A stretch of 64,000 nt of DNA, taken from contig NZ_JBBHKA010000001.1 of the NCBI RefSeq assembly GCF_037572775.1, forward strand, positions 1,550,001-1,614,000, in the 5' to 3' direction. Positions 9,718-19,360 of the stretch are shown one piece after another. The position numbers and the translations under genes are program-made. Position 1 is the first letter of the stretch; each line of letters starts with the position of its first letter. Below the pieces are notes generated by a model. It did no database searches and was not told where the DNA came from. It saw nothing but the letters and a program-made list of their open reading frames with translations. Origin of the DNA: Ramlibacter sp. PS4R-6 (GTDB lineage: Bacteria > Pseudomonadota > Gammaproteobacteria > Burkholderiales > Burkholderiaceae_C).

Positions 9718-11076
9718 ATGACATGGGCCCGGTTCCAGGCCGTCCTCGCCGGCCGGTTCACGACCTTCGTCGTGGTGCTGTCCGGCATCGTCGGCCTCGC
9801 GGCCGCCGCGACACTGTTCATGCCCGCGCAGTACACGGCACGTGCCCAGGTGCTGGTGCAGGCGCGCACGTCGGCGGCCGTGCCCGCGATGGCCAACCAC
9901 GTGGCCAACGAGGCGGACCTCGTTCGCAGCGAGCGCGTGTCCGTCGCCGCGTTGCGGCTCCTGGGCCTGCAGGCCGATCCCGCGATGAAGGCGCGCTGGC
10001 AGGAAGACACCGGCGGGCGCGGCGACTTCGAATCGTGGGCCGGCGAGCAGCTGCTGCGGCGGCTGGACGTGCGGCCCGCGCGCGAATCGAACATCCTCAC
10101 CGTGGCGTATTCGGCGGCCGATCCCGCGCGCGCGGCGGCCACCGCCAACGCCTTCGTGCAGGCCTACCTCGGCACGTCGACGCAGATCCGCGAGGAAGGC
10201 GTGGCGCAGACATCCGCGTCGTTCGAGCCCGGCACGCGCCAGCTGCAGGACGCGGTCACCACCGCGGAAGCGCAGCTCGCGGCCTACCAGCGCGAGCATG
10301 GCATCACCACCACCGACGACAAGCTCGACGCCGACAACATCCGGCTCGCCGAACTCAACGCCCAGTACGTGGTGGCGCAGATGGCCGCGGCCACCGCCAC
10401 GGGCCGAGAGCGCCAGGCCGGCTCGGGCCGCGGCGCGACCGACGAAGTGCTCAAGGACCCGCTGGTCACCATGATGAGCGCGGAGCTGGTGCGCCAGGAA
10501 GCGCGGCTGGAGGAGTTACGCCCCGGCATGGGCAGCGCGCACCCGCGGCTCATCGAGCAGCAGAAGATCGTCGACACCTGGCGCTCGCGCGTGGGCGGCG
10601 CGACGCGGCGGGCCTCGTCGAGCGCGGCGGCCGAAAGCCGCATCGCCGCCGAGCGCGTGAAGTCGATCCAGGCCGCGATGGACGCGCAGCGCGCGAAGGT
10701 GCTGGGCGGCAAGTCCGCGCGCGACGAAGCCGCAAGGCTGCAACGCGGCGTCGACCTCGCGCGCCGCGCGTACGACGGCGCCATCCTGCGCATGAACGAG
10801 TCGGGCTGGGACAGCAGCGCCGCGCGCGGCTCCGCCTCCATCGTCCGCGCCGCGTCGGTGCCGGCAAAGCCGTCGTTCCCGCGCCCCATCGTCAACCTGG
10901 TGGCGGCGCTCGTCGTCGGCCTCATCGCCGGCATCGCGGCGGCGTTCTGGCGCGAGGCTCGCGATCGCCGCCTGCGCCTGCCCGACGACGTGATGCAGCT
11001 GCTGGACCGCCCGCTGCTCGGCGTGCTGTCCCGCGCGCGGCTGGCCGCGCCTGCGCCACGCCTTTCCCATGCATGA
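9718..11076 (+). CDS. Wzz/GumC-type polysaccharide chain-length determinant
   Basis: A 452-residue polysaccharide co-polymerase. One transmembrane helix near residues 12-35 (FTTFVVVLSGIVGLAAAATLF), a long periplasmic region rich in predicted coiled coil (VTTAEAQLAAYQREHG..., QEARLEELRPGM...), then the Pro-rich PAKPSFPRPIVNLVAALVVGLIAGIAA, the second helix typical of Wzz/GumC/EpsF proteins. It sets polymer length together with the CpsD-like ATPase encoded next. GGGAG nine bases before the ATG supports the start. No cytosolic kinase domain is fused; that is the separate downstream gene. Confidence 0.85.
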   Translation: MTWARFQAVLAGRFTTFVVVLSGIVGLAAAATLFMPAQYTARAQVLVQARTSAAVPAMANHVANEADLVRSERVSVAALRLLGLQADPAMKARWQEDTGGRGDFESWAGEQLLRRLDVRPARESNILTVAYSAADPARAAATANAFVQAYLGTSTQIREEGVAQTSASFEPGTRQLQDAVTTAEAQLAAYQREHGITTTDDKLDADNIRLAELNAQYVVAQMAAATATGRERQAGSGRGATDEVLKDPLVTMMSAELVRQEARLEELRPGMGSAHPRLIEQQKIVDTWRSRVGGATRRASSSAAAESRIAAERVKSIQAAMDAQRAKVLGGKSARDEAARLQRGVDLARRAYDGAILRMNESGWDSSAARGSASIVRAASVPAKPSFPRPIVNLVAALVVGLIAGIAAAFWREARDRRLRLPDDVMQLLDRPLLGVLSRARLAAPAPRLSHA

Positions 11077-11089
11077 GGGCCCACGCGCC

Positions 11090-11884
11090 ATGAAGCACCC
11101 GCACGCCTTCGACCCGCCCGAGCCGGCGACGCCGTTCGTCGAGCGGCGGCGCGTGCGCGACGTGAGCGCGGGCCGCGCGCTCGCCACGCGCGAACGCGAT
11201 CGCCCGGAGCCTTCGCACTATCCGCTCGCGCCGTACGTGAACGCACGTGCGGCCATCCACCACGACCTCGTCGCGCTGGCGCTGCCGTTCTCCGACCAGG
11301 CCGAGGAGTTCCGTTCGCTGCGCACGGAGCTGGTCCAGTCCGCCCTCGTGTCGCAGCGGCCGGGGGCGCTCGCCGTGGTGAGCCAGGACGAGGGCGACGG
11401 CAAGAGCTACATCGCGGCGAACCTGGCGGTGAGCTTCAGCGAGCTGGGCGGCGCGGTGCTCGTCATCGACGCCGACCTGCGCCGCCCGTCGCAGCACGAG
11501 CTGCTGCAGATGCCCATGGGCCCGGGGCTCGCCGAGGTGCTCTGCGGCCAGGTGCCGGAATCCGACGCGGTGCAGGCGGTCGCGGGCATCGCCGGCCTGC
11601 ACCTGCTGGCGGCCGGCCGCAGCGCGCACGACCCGCTGCAGCTGCTGCAGGGGCCGCGCATGCGCCTGCTGCTCGAAGACGCGCTGGCGCGCTTCGACCA
11701 CGTGATCGTCGACACGCCCGCGAACGCCGGCGGGCCGGACGCGCGCGTGCTGGCGGTGCAGGCCGGCCGCGTGCTGGTCGTCGGCCGCAGCGGCCACACG
11801 CGCGTCGCGCCGTTGCGCAAGCTGCTGGAGCAGCTGGGCCGCAGCCCCGCCGCCATCGCCGGCGTCGTGCTGAACGACCGCTAG
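11090..11884 (+). CDS. CpsD/CapB-family (BY-kinase-like) ATPase for polysaccharide export
   Basis: About 264 residues. P-loop region VVSQDEGDGKSYIAANLAVSF, Walker A' LVIDADLRRPSQHELL, and FDHVIVDTPAN as Walker B match bacterial tyrosine autokinases that pair with Wzz proteins. The P-loop lacks the usual PGEGKS wording (DEGDGKS here), and there is no Tyr-rich C-terminus, so kinase activity is uncertain and it may act only as an ATPase. GAGGG precedes the ATG at 11090; an in-frame ATG at 11069 would overlap the wzz-like gene and is possible. Its TAG stop shares the CTAG at 11881-11884 with the stop of the opposite gene. Confidence 0.8.
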   Translation: MKHPHAFDPPEPATPFVERRRVRDVSAGRALATRERDRPEPSHYPLAPYVNARAAIHHDLVALALPFSDQAEEFRSLRTELVQSALVSQRPGALAVVSQDEGDGKSYIAANLAVSFSELGGAVLVIDADLRRPSQHELLQMPMGPGLAEVLCGQVPESDAVQAVAGIAGLHLLAAGRSAHDPLQLLQGPRMRLLLEDALARFDHVIVDTPANAGGPDARVLAVQAGRVLVVGRSGHTRVAPLRKLLEQLGRSPAAIAGVVLNDR

Positions 11885-13074
11885 GCGGCGGTTGCAACCG
11901 TGGCCACGAGGGCCGCGTACTGCGCCTGCATGCGCGTGCCCAGGAACGCCGAGGCCTTGGCCAGCGCGCCCGCGCGCAACGCATCCAGCCGCCCGCGGTG
12001 GCGCACGAGGCCGTCGATCGCATCGTGCAACGCTTGCGGCTGCCCCGGCTCGTAGAGCAGCCCCGTCACGCCGTGGTCGACGATCTCGGGCAGGCCGCCG
12101 CGGTGCGCGGCGATCACCGGCACGCCCTGCATGTAGGCCTCCAGCACGATCATGCCCAGCGGCTCTTCCCACAGTGAGGGCACGACCAGCACGTCGATCG
12201 ACTCGTACACCTGCCGCGGGTCGACGAAGCCCAGCATGCGCACGTTGGGCCCGACGCCCTCGCGCAGCAGGTCTTCGTAGTCACGCGCACCGCTGCCCGC
12301 CACCACCAGCCGGCACTGCTGGGGCGACCACGCGCGCATTTGCTCGACCAGCACGCGCACGCCCTTGGCCGGCACCAGCTGCCCCACGTAGCCCAGGCGC
12401 AGCGGCCGCGCGGTGCGTTCGTCGCGCGCCACCGCCGCGCGCGGCGCGGCGATGGCGTTGAGGATCACTTCGCGCCGGGCCGTGGCGCCGAAGTAGCCGC
12501 TGGCGAGGTGGCGCTCCAGCGTGAAGCGGCTCACGCCGACGACGGCGTCGACGCGCGCGGAGATGCGCCGCGCGGGACCGGTGAAGGCCGCGCAGGTGCG
12601 GCACTGGCCGTCGCAGTTGCGGCCATCCTGGAACATCGACGTCCTCGGGCACATCAGCGAGTAGTCGTGCAGCGTGTGCACCAGCGGGATGCCGCGGGCC
12701 TTGACTTCGTGCCAGGCCGCGCACGAGAAACCCGTGAGGCTGTGCGTGTGCACGACGTCCGGGCGTTCGCTGTCGAGGATGCGCGCGACCTGCCTGCCCA
12801 TCAGCGGGTTGTAGCGCTCCAGCGCGTGCCACAGCGGCTTGGCGGGGAACATGCGGTCGCGGCGCTCGTGGGGCCAGTACAGGTTTCGCAGGCCGATCGA
12901 GTGCACGTCGATGCCGTTGACGCGCGAGCGCTGCGCGCCCCAGCCCGGCATCGTCGTGAGCACCACGCAGTCGTGGCCGGCCGCCGCCAGGCCCTCGGTG
13001 ACGACCTGCGCGATCTTCTCCGCGCCGCCGACCTGGCGCGGCGGGTACAGCGCGCTCACCACCAGGGCCTTCAT
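11881..13074 (-). CDS. Glycosyltransferase family 4-type protein, last gene of the polysaccharide operon
   Basis: A 397-residue GT-B fold enzyme. The N-terminal half has YPPRQVGGAEKIAQVV (acceptor-side glycine loop) and DVVHTHSLTGFS; the C-terminal half has RLGYVGQLVPAKGVRVLV and the GT4 signature PSLWEEPLGMIVLEAYMQGVPVIA, with the EX7E pattern that binds the nucleotide sugar. A cysteine cluster (CPRTSMFQDGRNCDGQCRTCAAF) resembles a structural metal site. Sugar and linkage are unknown. Overlaps the upstream gene by four bases. Confidence 0.88.
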   Translation of the reverse strand: MKALVVSALYPPRQVGGAEKIAQVVTEGLAAAGHDCVVLTTMPGWGAQRSRVNGIDVHSIGLRNLYWPHERRDRMFPAKPLWHALERYNPLMGRQVARILDSERPDVVHTHSLTGFSCAAWHEVKARGIPLVHTLHDYSLMCPRTSMFQDGRNCDGQCRTCAAFTGPARRISARVDAVVGVSRFTLERHLASGYFGATARREVILNAIAAPRAAVARDERTARPLRLGYVGQLVPAKGVRVLVEQMRAWSPQQCRLVVAGSGARDYEDLLREGVGPNVRMLGFVDPRQVYESIDVLVVPSLWEEPLGMIVLEAYMQGVPVIAAHRGGLPEIVDHGVTGLLYEPGQPQALHDAIDGLVRHRGRLDALRAGALAKASAFLGTRMQAQYAALVATVATAA

Positions 13075-14306
13075 GGCGGGGCCCGCCGCCGCGCCGCGTC
13101 GCCGATGACGCGGCGGTACACGGCCTCGAGGTGGTCGGCGTGGCGCCCGGGCGTGGGCGGGTCGCTCCAGAACTGCCCGGACGCCGCCTTGCCCAGGCGC
13201 GCCGCGAGGCCCGCATCCGTGCGCAGCAGCGCCATCTTCGCGCGCAGGTCGGCCTCGTCGCCCGACGTGAAATGCAGGCCCGTGATGCCGTCGGCGACGA
13301 ATTCGGCGGCGGCGCTTTCCCGCGGCACGATGGCGGGCACGCCTTCGGCGGCGGCTTCCGCGACGACGAGGCCTTGCGTTTCGTGCCACAGCGAAGGCAG
13401 CACCAGCGCCCGGGCCCTGCGCATTTCCGCGGTGATCGCTGGCGATGCGAGCCAGCCGGTCATGCGCGCGGCGGGGCAGGCGTGCGCTACCTCGGCGCGC
13501 AACACGCCGTCGCCGACGATGGTGGCCGGCACGCCCAGGCCCGCGGCGGCGCGCGCGAACAGCAGCGCGCCTTTTTCGGGCGACAGCCGGCCCACGAAGA
13601 GGAAGGTGTCGTGCGCGCCGACGTCGGCCGGCGCGCGGCGCTCGGCTTCCACGGGGTTGCGCACCGCGTGCACCACGGCGCCGGCGGGCAGGTAGGGCCG
13701 CAGGATGCGCGCGCTGTAGCGGCTGACGGTGATGAAGTGCCGCGTGCAGGCGGGGAAGCCCGAGCGCAGCTGGACGGCCTGGCGCACCACACGCCACACC
13801 TTGTGCGGGTAGCCGCGCGAATCGCAATGCGTGGCCATGCAGCGCGCGCCCATCGGCTCCAGCGGGCAGTGCCGCAGCGTGCGGTGGTTGAAGAAGCCGC
13901 CGTTGGGGCAGGCGGCGAAGTAGTCGTGCAGCGTCGCCACGGCCGGAAAGCGCATGCGCGCGGCCTCGGCCGCGACGCTGGCCGACAGCGCGTGGCTCCA
14001 GCCGTGCAGGTGCACCACGGTGTCGGCCGGGTCCAGCGGCGCGAGGATCGCGTGCAGTGCGCGCCGCGCCCGCGCGTTCCAGATGCCTTGCACCGCGGCC
14101 TGCAGGCGGTTCGGGTCGTCCGCGATCTCGCGCTGCCCGGTGAAGACCGCGCGGAAGCCGCGCTGCGCATCCCCCGCTTCGTCGTCGCCGGCGGCCAGCA
14201 GCGTCACGTCGTGGCCGCGCTGCGCCAGCACGGCGGCGCTGGAGAGGGCGACGCGCGCCACGCCGCCGTCGATGCGGGCCGAATCGTTCACGAGCACGAC
14301 GTTCAT
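13071..14306 (-). CDS. Glycosyltransferase family 4-type protein
   Basis: A 411-residue GT-B enzyme: N-terminal NDSARIDGGVARVALSSAAVL loop, VVHLHGWSHALS, then a cysteine-bearing region around HDYFAACPNGGFFNH, and in the C-terminal half TFLFVGRLSPEKGALLF and PSLWHETQGLVVAEAAAEGVPAIV with the EX7E pair. Its cysteine-bearing middle resembles that of the next gene, so the two may be related enzymes adding successive sugars. Overlaps its neighbours by four bases on each side. Substrate unknown. Confidence 0.88.
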   Translation of the reverse strand: MNVVLVNDSARIDGGVARVALSSAAVLAQRGHDVTLLAAGDDEAGDAQRGFRAVFTGQREIADDPNRLQAAVQGIWNARARRALHAILAPLDPADTVVHLHGWSHALSASVAAEAARMRFPAVATLHDYFAACPNGGFFNHRTLRHCPLEPMGARCMATHCDSRGYPHKVWRVVRQAVQLRSGFPACTRHFITVSRYSARILRPYLPAGAVVHAVRNPVEAERRAPADVGAHDTFLFVGRLSPEKGALLFARAAAGLGVPATIVGDGVLRAEVAHACPAARMTGWLASPAITAEMRRARALVLPSLWHETQGLVVAEAAAEGVPAIVPRESAAAEFVADGITGLHFTSGDEADLRAKMALLRTDAGLAARLGKAASGQFWSDPPTPGRHADHLEAVYRRVIGDAARRRAPP

Positions 14307-15415
14307 GGCGCCGCCTGCGCGCGGTACAGCGTGTCGAGTTCGCCGACGACGCGCGCGACCTGGAAGCGCTCCTCGTAGCGGCGCCGCCCATGTGCGCCCA
14401 GGCGCCGGCGCGAATGCTCGTCGAGGCTCGCCAGGGCCGCGGCCAGCTGCGTCGGCGAATCCGGGTCGACCAGCAGGCCCGTCACGCCGTGCTCGACGGC
14501 CTCGGGGATGCCGCCGACGCGCGCGGCCACCACGGTGAGGCCGGCGCGCATGGCTTCCAGCGCGACCATCGGCAGGCCTTCCCAGCGCGAGGGCATCGCG
14601 AGCACGTCGGCGCCCGCGTAGAGCGATTCGATGTCCTCGCGCGCCAGCCAGCCCATCGCCGCGACGTTGGCCGGCAGGTCGAGCGGCGCGTCGCCTTCCG
14701 CGACGGCGCAGCCGACGATGAGCGCGCTGGCGCGCCCGCCGAGTTCGCGCATCGCGGCCAGCAGCACGTCGACGCCCTTTTGCGGATCGAGCCGGCCGAC
14801 GAACAGCACCTTCAGGCCGGGCCCGGGCCACGGCGAGACGCGCCGCGCCACGGCGGGCGCGCGGTCGACGATGCCGTTGCGCACGACGGTCATCTTCGCG
14901 CCGCGGATGCCGGCCTGGCGGCCGCGGTCGTAGTCCATGCGCGAGACGCAGACCACCTGCCGGCACAGGCGCGACAGGCCGCGCTCGAGCCAGCGGAACA
15001 CGCGCAGGTGCGCGGGCGCGCCGCGCCGCTCGAATGCCCACCCGTGCGCGCAGTAAATGACCGCCGGCGCGCCGCCCCACAGCCACAGCAGCGGCCGCAG
15101 CGCCGCACCGGCGAAGGTGGAATGCAGGTGCACGACCTGCGGCCGCCAGCGGCGCACCGCGCGCAGCGCGACGAACGCCATGCGCAGCGTGCCGGCCGCG
15201 CGCCCAGCGCCGGCCGGAAAGGTTTCCAGCCACTTCGGCAGCAGGCCGGGAAACGCGGCGGCGTGTTCGGCGGGCAGCACCGCGCGCACGCAATCCGCGC
15301 CGTAGAGGGCCGCCTGCGCGGGCATGATCTCCTCGAGGTAGCTGCCCACGCCGCCCTGCGCGGTCTGCGCGACGTGCAGCACCTTCAGGCCCGGGTGCGG
15401 GATGTGGGCGTTCAT
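14303..15415 (-). CDS. Glycosyltransferase family 4-type protein
   Basis: A 370-residue GT-B enzyme: LHVAQTAQGGVGSYLEEIM at the N-terminus, QVVHLHSTFAG, then LKVLFVGRLDPQKGVDVLLAAM and the donor-site PSRWEGLPMVALEAMRAGLTVVAA, followed by GGIPEAVEHGVTGLLV, all typical of GT4. It lacks the cysteine cluster of the two downstream transferases. Four-base overlaps on both sides. Confidence 0.9.
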   Translation of the reverse strand: MNAHIPHPGLKVLHVAQTAQGGVGSYLEEIMPAQAALYGADCVRAVLPAEHAAAFPGLLPKWLETFPAGAGRAAGTLRMAFVALRAVRRWRPQVVHLHSTFAGAALRPLLWLWGGAPAVIYCAHGWAFERRGAPAHLRVFRWLERGLSRLCRQVVCVSRMDYDRGRQAGIRGAKMTVVRNGIVDRAPAVARRVSPWPGPGLKVLFVGRLDPQKGVDVLLAAMRELGGRASALIVGCAVAEGDAPLDLPANVAAMGWLAREDIESLYAGADVLAMPSRWEGLPMVALEAMRAGLTVVAARVGGIPEAVEHGVTGLLVDPDSPTQLAAALASLDEHSRRRLGAHGRRRYEERFQVARVVGELDTLYRAQAAP

Positions 15416-16713
15416 GGCAGCTGCCTCATCGTCACGCGCGTGCCCGCGGGCACGTCGATCACCTGCACGCCGTTCGCGGCGATGCGCAAGGTGGCGCTGC
15501 GCCCGGACGCGTCGGCGTCGATGCGCGAGGGCAGGCCGCAAACGGCGACGGGTGAGAAGCGCGCGCCTTCGCCCGCCGCGTCGAGCTGCACGTTCGCGCC
15601 CTGCCGGCCGCGCGGCCAGAGCAGCCAGCGGTCGGTCGACCCGATGCGGAACGACGCCGTGGCCAGTGCCCCCGCGGCCGCGTGCGCCACCGGACGTTGC
15701 GCGACGAGCGCCCCGAGTTCGCGCAGCACGCAACCGGCCGGCTTTTCCGTGCCGTCGCGGCGCAGCAGGCCGAAATGGTGCTCGGGGTTGGCCGCGTCGT
15801 CGCCGCCGTCCTGCAATTCGTAGAACCACACGCCGGCGACCCAGGGCCGCACGCTCGCCTCGAGCAGGAAGCGCAGCGCGTGCAGCGCCGCTGCCGGTTC
15901 CGCCGTTTCGCACGCGCCCTTGTGCGTGGGCCAGCCGACCTCGGTGACGAAGACGGGCATCTGCGCCTTGCCGGCGGCGGACATCAGGGCACGCATCGCG
16001 TCCAGGCGCGTGGCCAGTTCGTCCGATCCCGCCGCCGCGCCCGTGCAGTGGTTGTACAGGTGCAGGGCGACGCCGTCGGCGTGCGACAGCAGGCCGTGCG
16101 CGAGGGCCTCGCGCATCCACGGCCAGCCGGGGATGTCGTCGCCGGCCGAACCGGCCAGCACCTGCACGCCGGGATGGGCGGCCTTGAGTTCCGCATACGT
16201 CGCGGCGGCGAGCGCGACGTAGTCGCGCGCACCGCCGTTGCTGCCGCCTTCGGCGCGCGCGCCGGACTTGAGGTTCCATTCGTTCCACACCTCGGCCCAC
16301 TGCACCTGCGGCTGCGCGCGGGCGACGGCAAAGGCGGCATAGCGCGCGAACGCGGCGCGCGCGCGCGGCGACTGCGGCTGGCCGCCGCCGTCGTAGCCCG
16401 GGTGGCCGAAGTCGAGCGTGAGCAGCGCGGCGAAAGGCGGCGGCATCGACTGCCACACGCGGGTGGAATTCAGCGCGCCGCGCTGCAGCTCCAGCGTGCC
16501 CGAGGTTTCCACGTCCCACCAGAACATCTCGTCGCGCGCCGAGCCGAACCGCGAGCGCTGCATCCACGCGCGGAACGCGGCTGCGTCGGTGCGGGCGGGC
16601 ATGTAGCCCACGTGGGTCTGCACCCCGAGCACGAGGGGTGCGGCGCCCGCGGCAAGCCCGGTTGCCGCCAGGGCCGCGGCGCATGCGAGGTGCGCGAAGC
16701 AGCGCCAACTCAT
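15412..16713 (-). CDS. Exported glycoside hydrolase, clan GH-A-like
   Basis: A 433-residue protein with a signal peptide (MSWRCFAHLACAAALAATGLAAGA). A TIM-barrel hydrolase is suggested by WAEVWNEWNLKSG (Glu of NEW as acid/base) and PVFVTEVGWPTHKG (Glu as nucleophile), as in GH39/GH5-like enzymes. The last 100 residues look like a beta-sandwich. Lying between the polymerase and glycosyltransferase genes with four-base overlaps, it probably trims or edits the same polysaccharide in the periplasm. Family number and substrate are not certain. Confidence 0.75.
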   Translation of the reverse strand: MSWRCFAHLACAAALAATGLAAGAAPLVLGVQTHVGYMPARTDAAAFRAWMQRSRFGSARDEMFWWDVETSGTLELQRGALNSTRVWQSMPPPFAALLTLDFGHPGYDGGGQPQSPRARAAFARYAAFAVARAQPQVQWAEVWNEWNLKSGARAEGGSNGGARDYVALAAATYAELKAAHPGVQVLAGSAGDDIPGWPWMREALAHGLLSHADGVALHLYNHCTGAAAGSDELATRLDAMRALMSAAGKAQMPVFVTEVGWPTHKGACETAEPAAALHALRFLLEASVRPWVAGVWFYELQDGGDDAANPEHHFGLLRRDGTEKPAGCVLRELGALVAQRPVAHAAAGALATASFRIGSTDRWLLWPRGRQGANVQLDAAGEGARFSPVAVCGLPSRIDADASGRSATLRIAANGVQVIDVPAGTRVTMRQLP

Positions 16714-18023
16714 GCCTGCCCCCCGCCGGCGCGCGGGCGCGCCGCGAACGCGCAGAGCACGGCGCCGAAGCACATGCCGAAGACGACGCAGAAGAAGCTT
16801 TCTTCGACCATGCTGATCGACATGCCGTAGCCGTAGGCGATGACGAGCATCGCCGCGGCCGCGCGTGCGATCTCCGGGCGCTCGGCGAGCGCGAGCCGTC
16901 GCATGCCGACGGCAGGCAACGCGTAATACGCCACGCCCGGGACGCCCAGGCTGACCAGCATGAACACGGCGATGTTGTCCGCCGCGTTGAAAAGATGCGG
17001 TGCGTCGCCGTAGACCTGCGGCGTGCCGATGCTGCCCGGCCCCGCGCCCAGCACCGCTGCGGGGCCTTGCGGCAGCAGCGCGAAGGCCTCTGGCCACATC
17101 ATGGTGAAGCGCTCCCACACCGACATCAGCAGCGGGGGAAAGGAATCGGCCGCGATGGCTGCGGACGCATCGCCGAACACGATGACCAGGGGCAGCACGA
17201 GCGTCACCACGCACAGGGTGCGGACCAGGAGCACGCCGGAGCCGGGGCGGAAGGACTGCAGGACGACCCAGGCGGCAGCGACGGGAAACGCCAGCACCAT
17301 GCCCTTGCTGGTGGTGAGGACGATGCCGGCGAACGCGGCCACGGCGATCGCGGACTGGGCCCACATGCGGCGGAAGCACAGCATGGCGAGCAGGCCCGAG
17401 ATGCCCAGGATCATCGCGGCGTTGAACGACGTGCGCGTGAACCCCGGCAGGCGCGAGATGCCGCCGGGAATCCACCACGTGCGGGTGGTGGAGACCGGCC
17501 CGAACGACGTGCGGTACTCCAGGCCTTCCCAGGGCAGCGTGCCCACGGCGAAGTTCAGGCACACGCCAGCGAGCGTCACCGCGAACACCACGCACATGAA
17601 GCCGAGCGCCGCGCGCCAGCGCCGGCGCACCAGCGGCCACATCGCGATGCCGTAGGGGATGAACATGAAGATCTTCAGGCCGAACGCGATCGGGAAGAGC
17701 CCGACGCCCACCACGGCGGCGTAGGCGGCGTGCAGCGCGAGCACCGCCGCGGGAATGGCGATCGCCAGCTCCAGCTTGCCGTGCAGCAGCGAGCGGATGA
17801 ACAGGAAGGCCAGCGAGCCGACGGGAATCGCGTCGCGCAGGTACAGCGCGTCGGGCAGGCCGGCCGTGGCCAGCACGTAGCGCAGCGGGCCTTCGACGGC
17901 GAGCGACAGCAGGTAGGCCGCGAGCAGGACGCACAGCACGGACTCGGCCGTGCGCCCGGCCGGCACGGGCGCGGCGCGCGCAGGGCGTCCCGCGACGTTC
18001 GCGTGGTGCGCGATCGCCGTCAT
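16710..18023 (-). CDS. O-antigen ligase/polymerase-like membrane protein (Wzy-type)
   Basis: A 437-residue polytopic membrane protein with about ten hydrophobic helices and a large loop between later helices (FGDASAAIAADSFPPLLMSVWERFTMMW...GAGPGSIGTPQVYGDAPHLFNAADNIAVFML). This layout and the GPGS...HNxx-like loop are typical of Wzy polymerases and WaaL ligases. Since flippase and sugar-phosphate transferase genes precede it, polymerase is the more likely role. Overlaps both neighbours by four bases. Confidence 0.75.
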   Translation of the reverse strand: MTAIAHHANVAGRPARAAPVPAGRTAESVLCVLLAAYLLSLAVEGPLRYVLATAGLPDALYLRDAIPVGSLAFLFIRSLLHGKLELAIAIPAAVLALHAAYAAVVGVGLFPIAFGLKIFMFIPYGIAMWPLVRRRWRAALGFMCVVFAVTLAGVCLNFAVGTLPWEGLEYRTSFGPVSTTRTWWIPGGISRLPGFTRTSFNAAMILGISGLLAMLCFRRMWAQSAIAVAAFAGIVLTTSKGMVLAFPVAAAWVVLQSFRPGSGVLLVRTLCVVTLVLPLVIVFGDASAAIAADSFPPLLMSVWERFTMMWPEAFALLPQGPAAVLGAGPGSIGTPQVYGDAPHLFNAADNIAVFMLVSLGVPGVAYYALPAVGMRRLALAERPEIARAAAAMLVIAYGYGMSISMVEESFFCVVFGMCFGAVLCAFAARPRAGGGQA

Positions 18024-19360
18024 GGCGCCACCGCCTGCGGCACCGGCTTGCGCAACCGCACGACGATGAGCACCAGCATGCCGGCCAGCAGGAAGGCGTG
18101 CGACCCGTAGGCGGCCATCACGGCGCCGGCCCAGCCGAATCCGGGCACGAGCTGCAGGTTGAGCACCAGCGCGACGCCCGCCGTGAGGGCGTGCACGAGC
18201 CCGAGCGGCTGCTGCGCGTCGGCGCCCGCCAGCGCCGCGGCGGCGATGGTGTGCGTCGTGAAGAAGACGGGCAGCAGGCACATCCAGCGCATGATCTCGA
18301 CCGAGCCGTGGTAGGACTCGCCCAGCAGCCACGGCACCGCCGGCGCGCCGGCGTACAGCGCCACGCCCAGCACCACGCAATAGGCGGCCGCGGCCATGAC
18401 GAGCGGCCGCACCGCGCGCAGCGTGCCGGGCAGGCCCGCTTCGTGCCCCTTGCGGAACATGCGCGCCTGCACGGCCACCATCAGCGCGAAGACCGGCATG
18501 CAGGCCATGAAGACGATGCGGAACGCGGCCGTGTACACGCCGGCCGTGGCGGTGGACGCGCTGCGGGCCAGCACCGACTTGTCGATGTCGAACTGCACGC
18601 TGCGCGAGGCGATCGACACCGAGAAGAAGAAGCCGCTGCGCGCATCGGCGATGGCGCTGGCCAGCGCGGTGCGCGGGCGGCCGAGCATCGCGATGGCCGT
18701 CGCGAGCACGGCGGTGGCGGCCACCACGCCCGAGGCGAGGTGCAGCCCCGCCCACGCGAGAGCCGTCGGCGGCGTGAGCCCCGCCCAGAGCGCGGCGGCG
18801 CACAGCACGCGCGCGGCCATGTGCAGGTTGTAGAACAGCACCGGGAAGCGGTGCCGGTCCAGCCCGTAGAACACGTGCGCCGCGACGTCGATGTACTTGG
18901 TGAGCAGGATGTCGGACACGCCGACCAGCAGCATCAGCAGCCACGTCCCCGGCTCGCGCAGGAAGCCAGCGCCGATGGCGACGGCGAGGGCGACGCCGAT
19001 CACGGCCGTGCCCGTCGTCATCGCCAGCGCGTTGCCCAGGCTGGTGGCGGCGCTCGCCTGGCCGCGCGCGATGCGCAGCACCGCCATGTTGCCCAGGCCC
19101 AGCCCCGAGAACGGCACCAGCACGGAGACGATGGCGACCACGCTGGCCACATGCCCGAACTCGGCGGGGCCGAGCGCGCGCGCCAGCAGGAAGAATTGCA
19201 GGGCCTGCAGCAGGGCGATCGAGAACTGGCTGCCCATGACGAACGCGGAGCGGCGCGCCAGCGGGTTGCGCGCCTGGCGCCGCCATTGCGCGCGCAGCCA
19301 GGGCCACGTGACGCCGGGTGCGCGGCGCGGCAGCGCGGGATGCACGGCGTCAGAACGCAT
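18020..19360 (-). CDS. Wzx-type polysaccharide flippase (MOP superfamily)
   Basis: A 446-residue membrane protein with about twelve helices. The opening RRSAFVMGSQFSIALLQALQFFLLARALGPAEFGHVASVVAIVSVL matches polysaccharide transport proteins: a first amphipathic helix, then LGPAEFG, a common family motif. It moves lipid-linked repeat units across the inner membrane. The start overlaps the end of the sugar-phosphate transferase gene by 11 bases, and its stop overlaps the polymerase gene. Confidence 0.83.
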   Translation of the reverse strand: MRSDAVHPALPRRAPGVTWPWLRAQWRRQARNPLARRSAFVMGSQFSIALLQALQFFLLARALGPAEFGHVASVVAIVSVLVPFSGLGLGNMAVLRIARGQASAATSLGNALAMTTGTAVIGVALAVAIGAGFLREPGTWLLMLLVGVSDILLTKYIDVAAHVFYGLDRHRFPVLFYNLHMAARVLCAAALWAGLTPPTALAWAGLHLASGVVAATAVLATAIAMLGRPRTALASAIADARSGFFFSVSIASRSVQFDIDKSVLARSASTATAGVYTAAFRIVFMACMPVFALMVAVQARMFRKGHEAGLPGTLRAVRPLVMAAAAYCVVLGVALYAGAPAVPWLLGESYHGSVEIMRWMCLLPVFFTTHTIAAAALAGADAQQPLGLVHALTAGVALVLNLQLVPGFGWAGAVMAAYGSHAFLLAGMLVLIVVRLRKPVPQAVAP

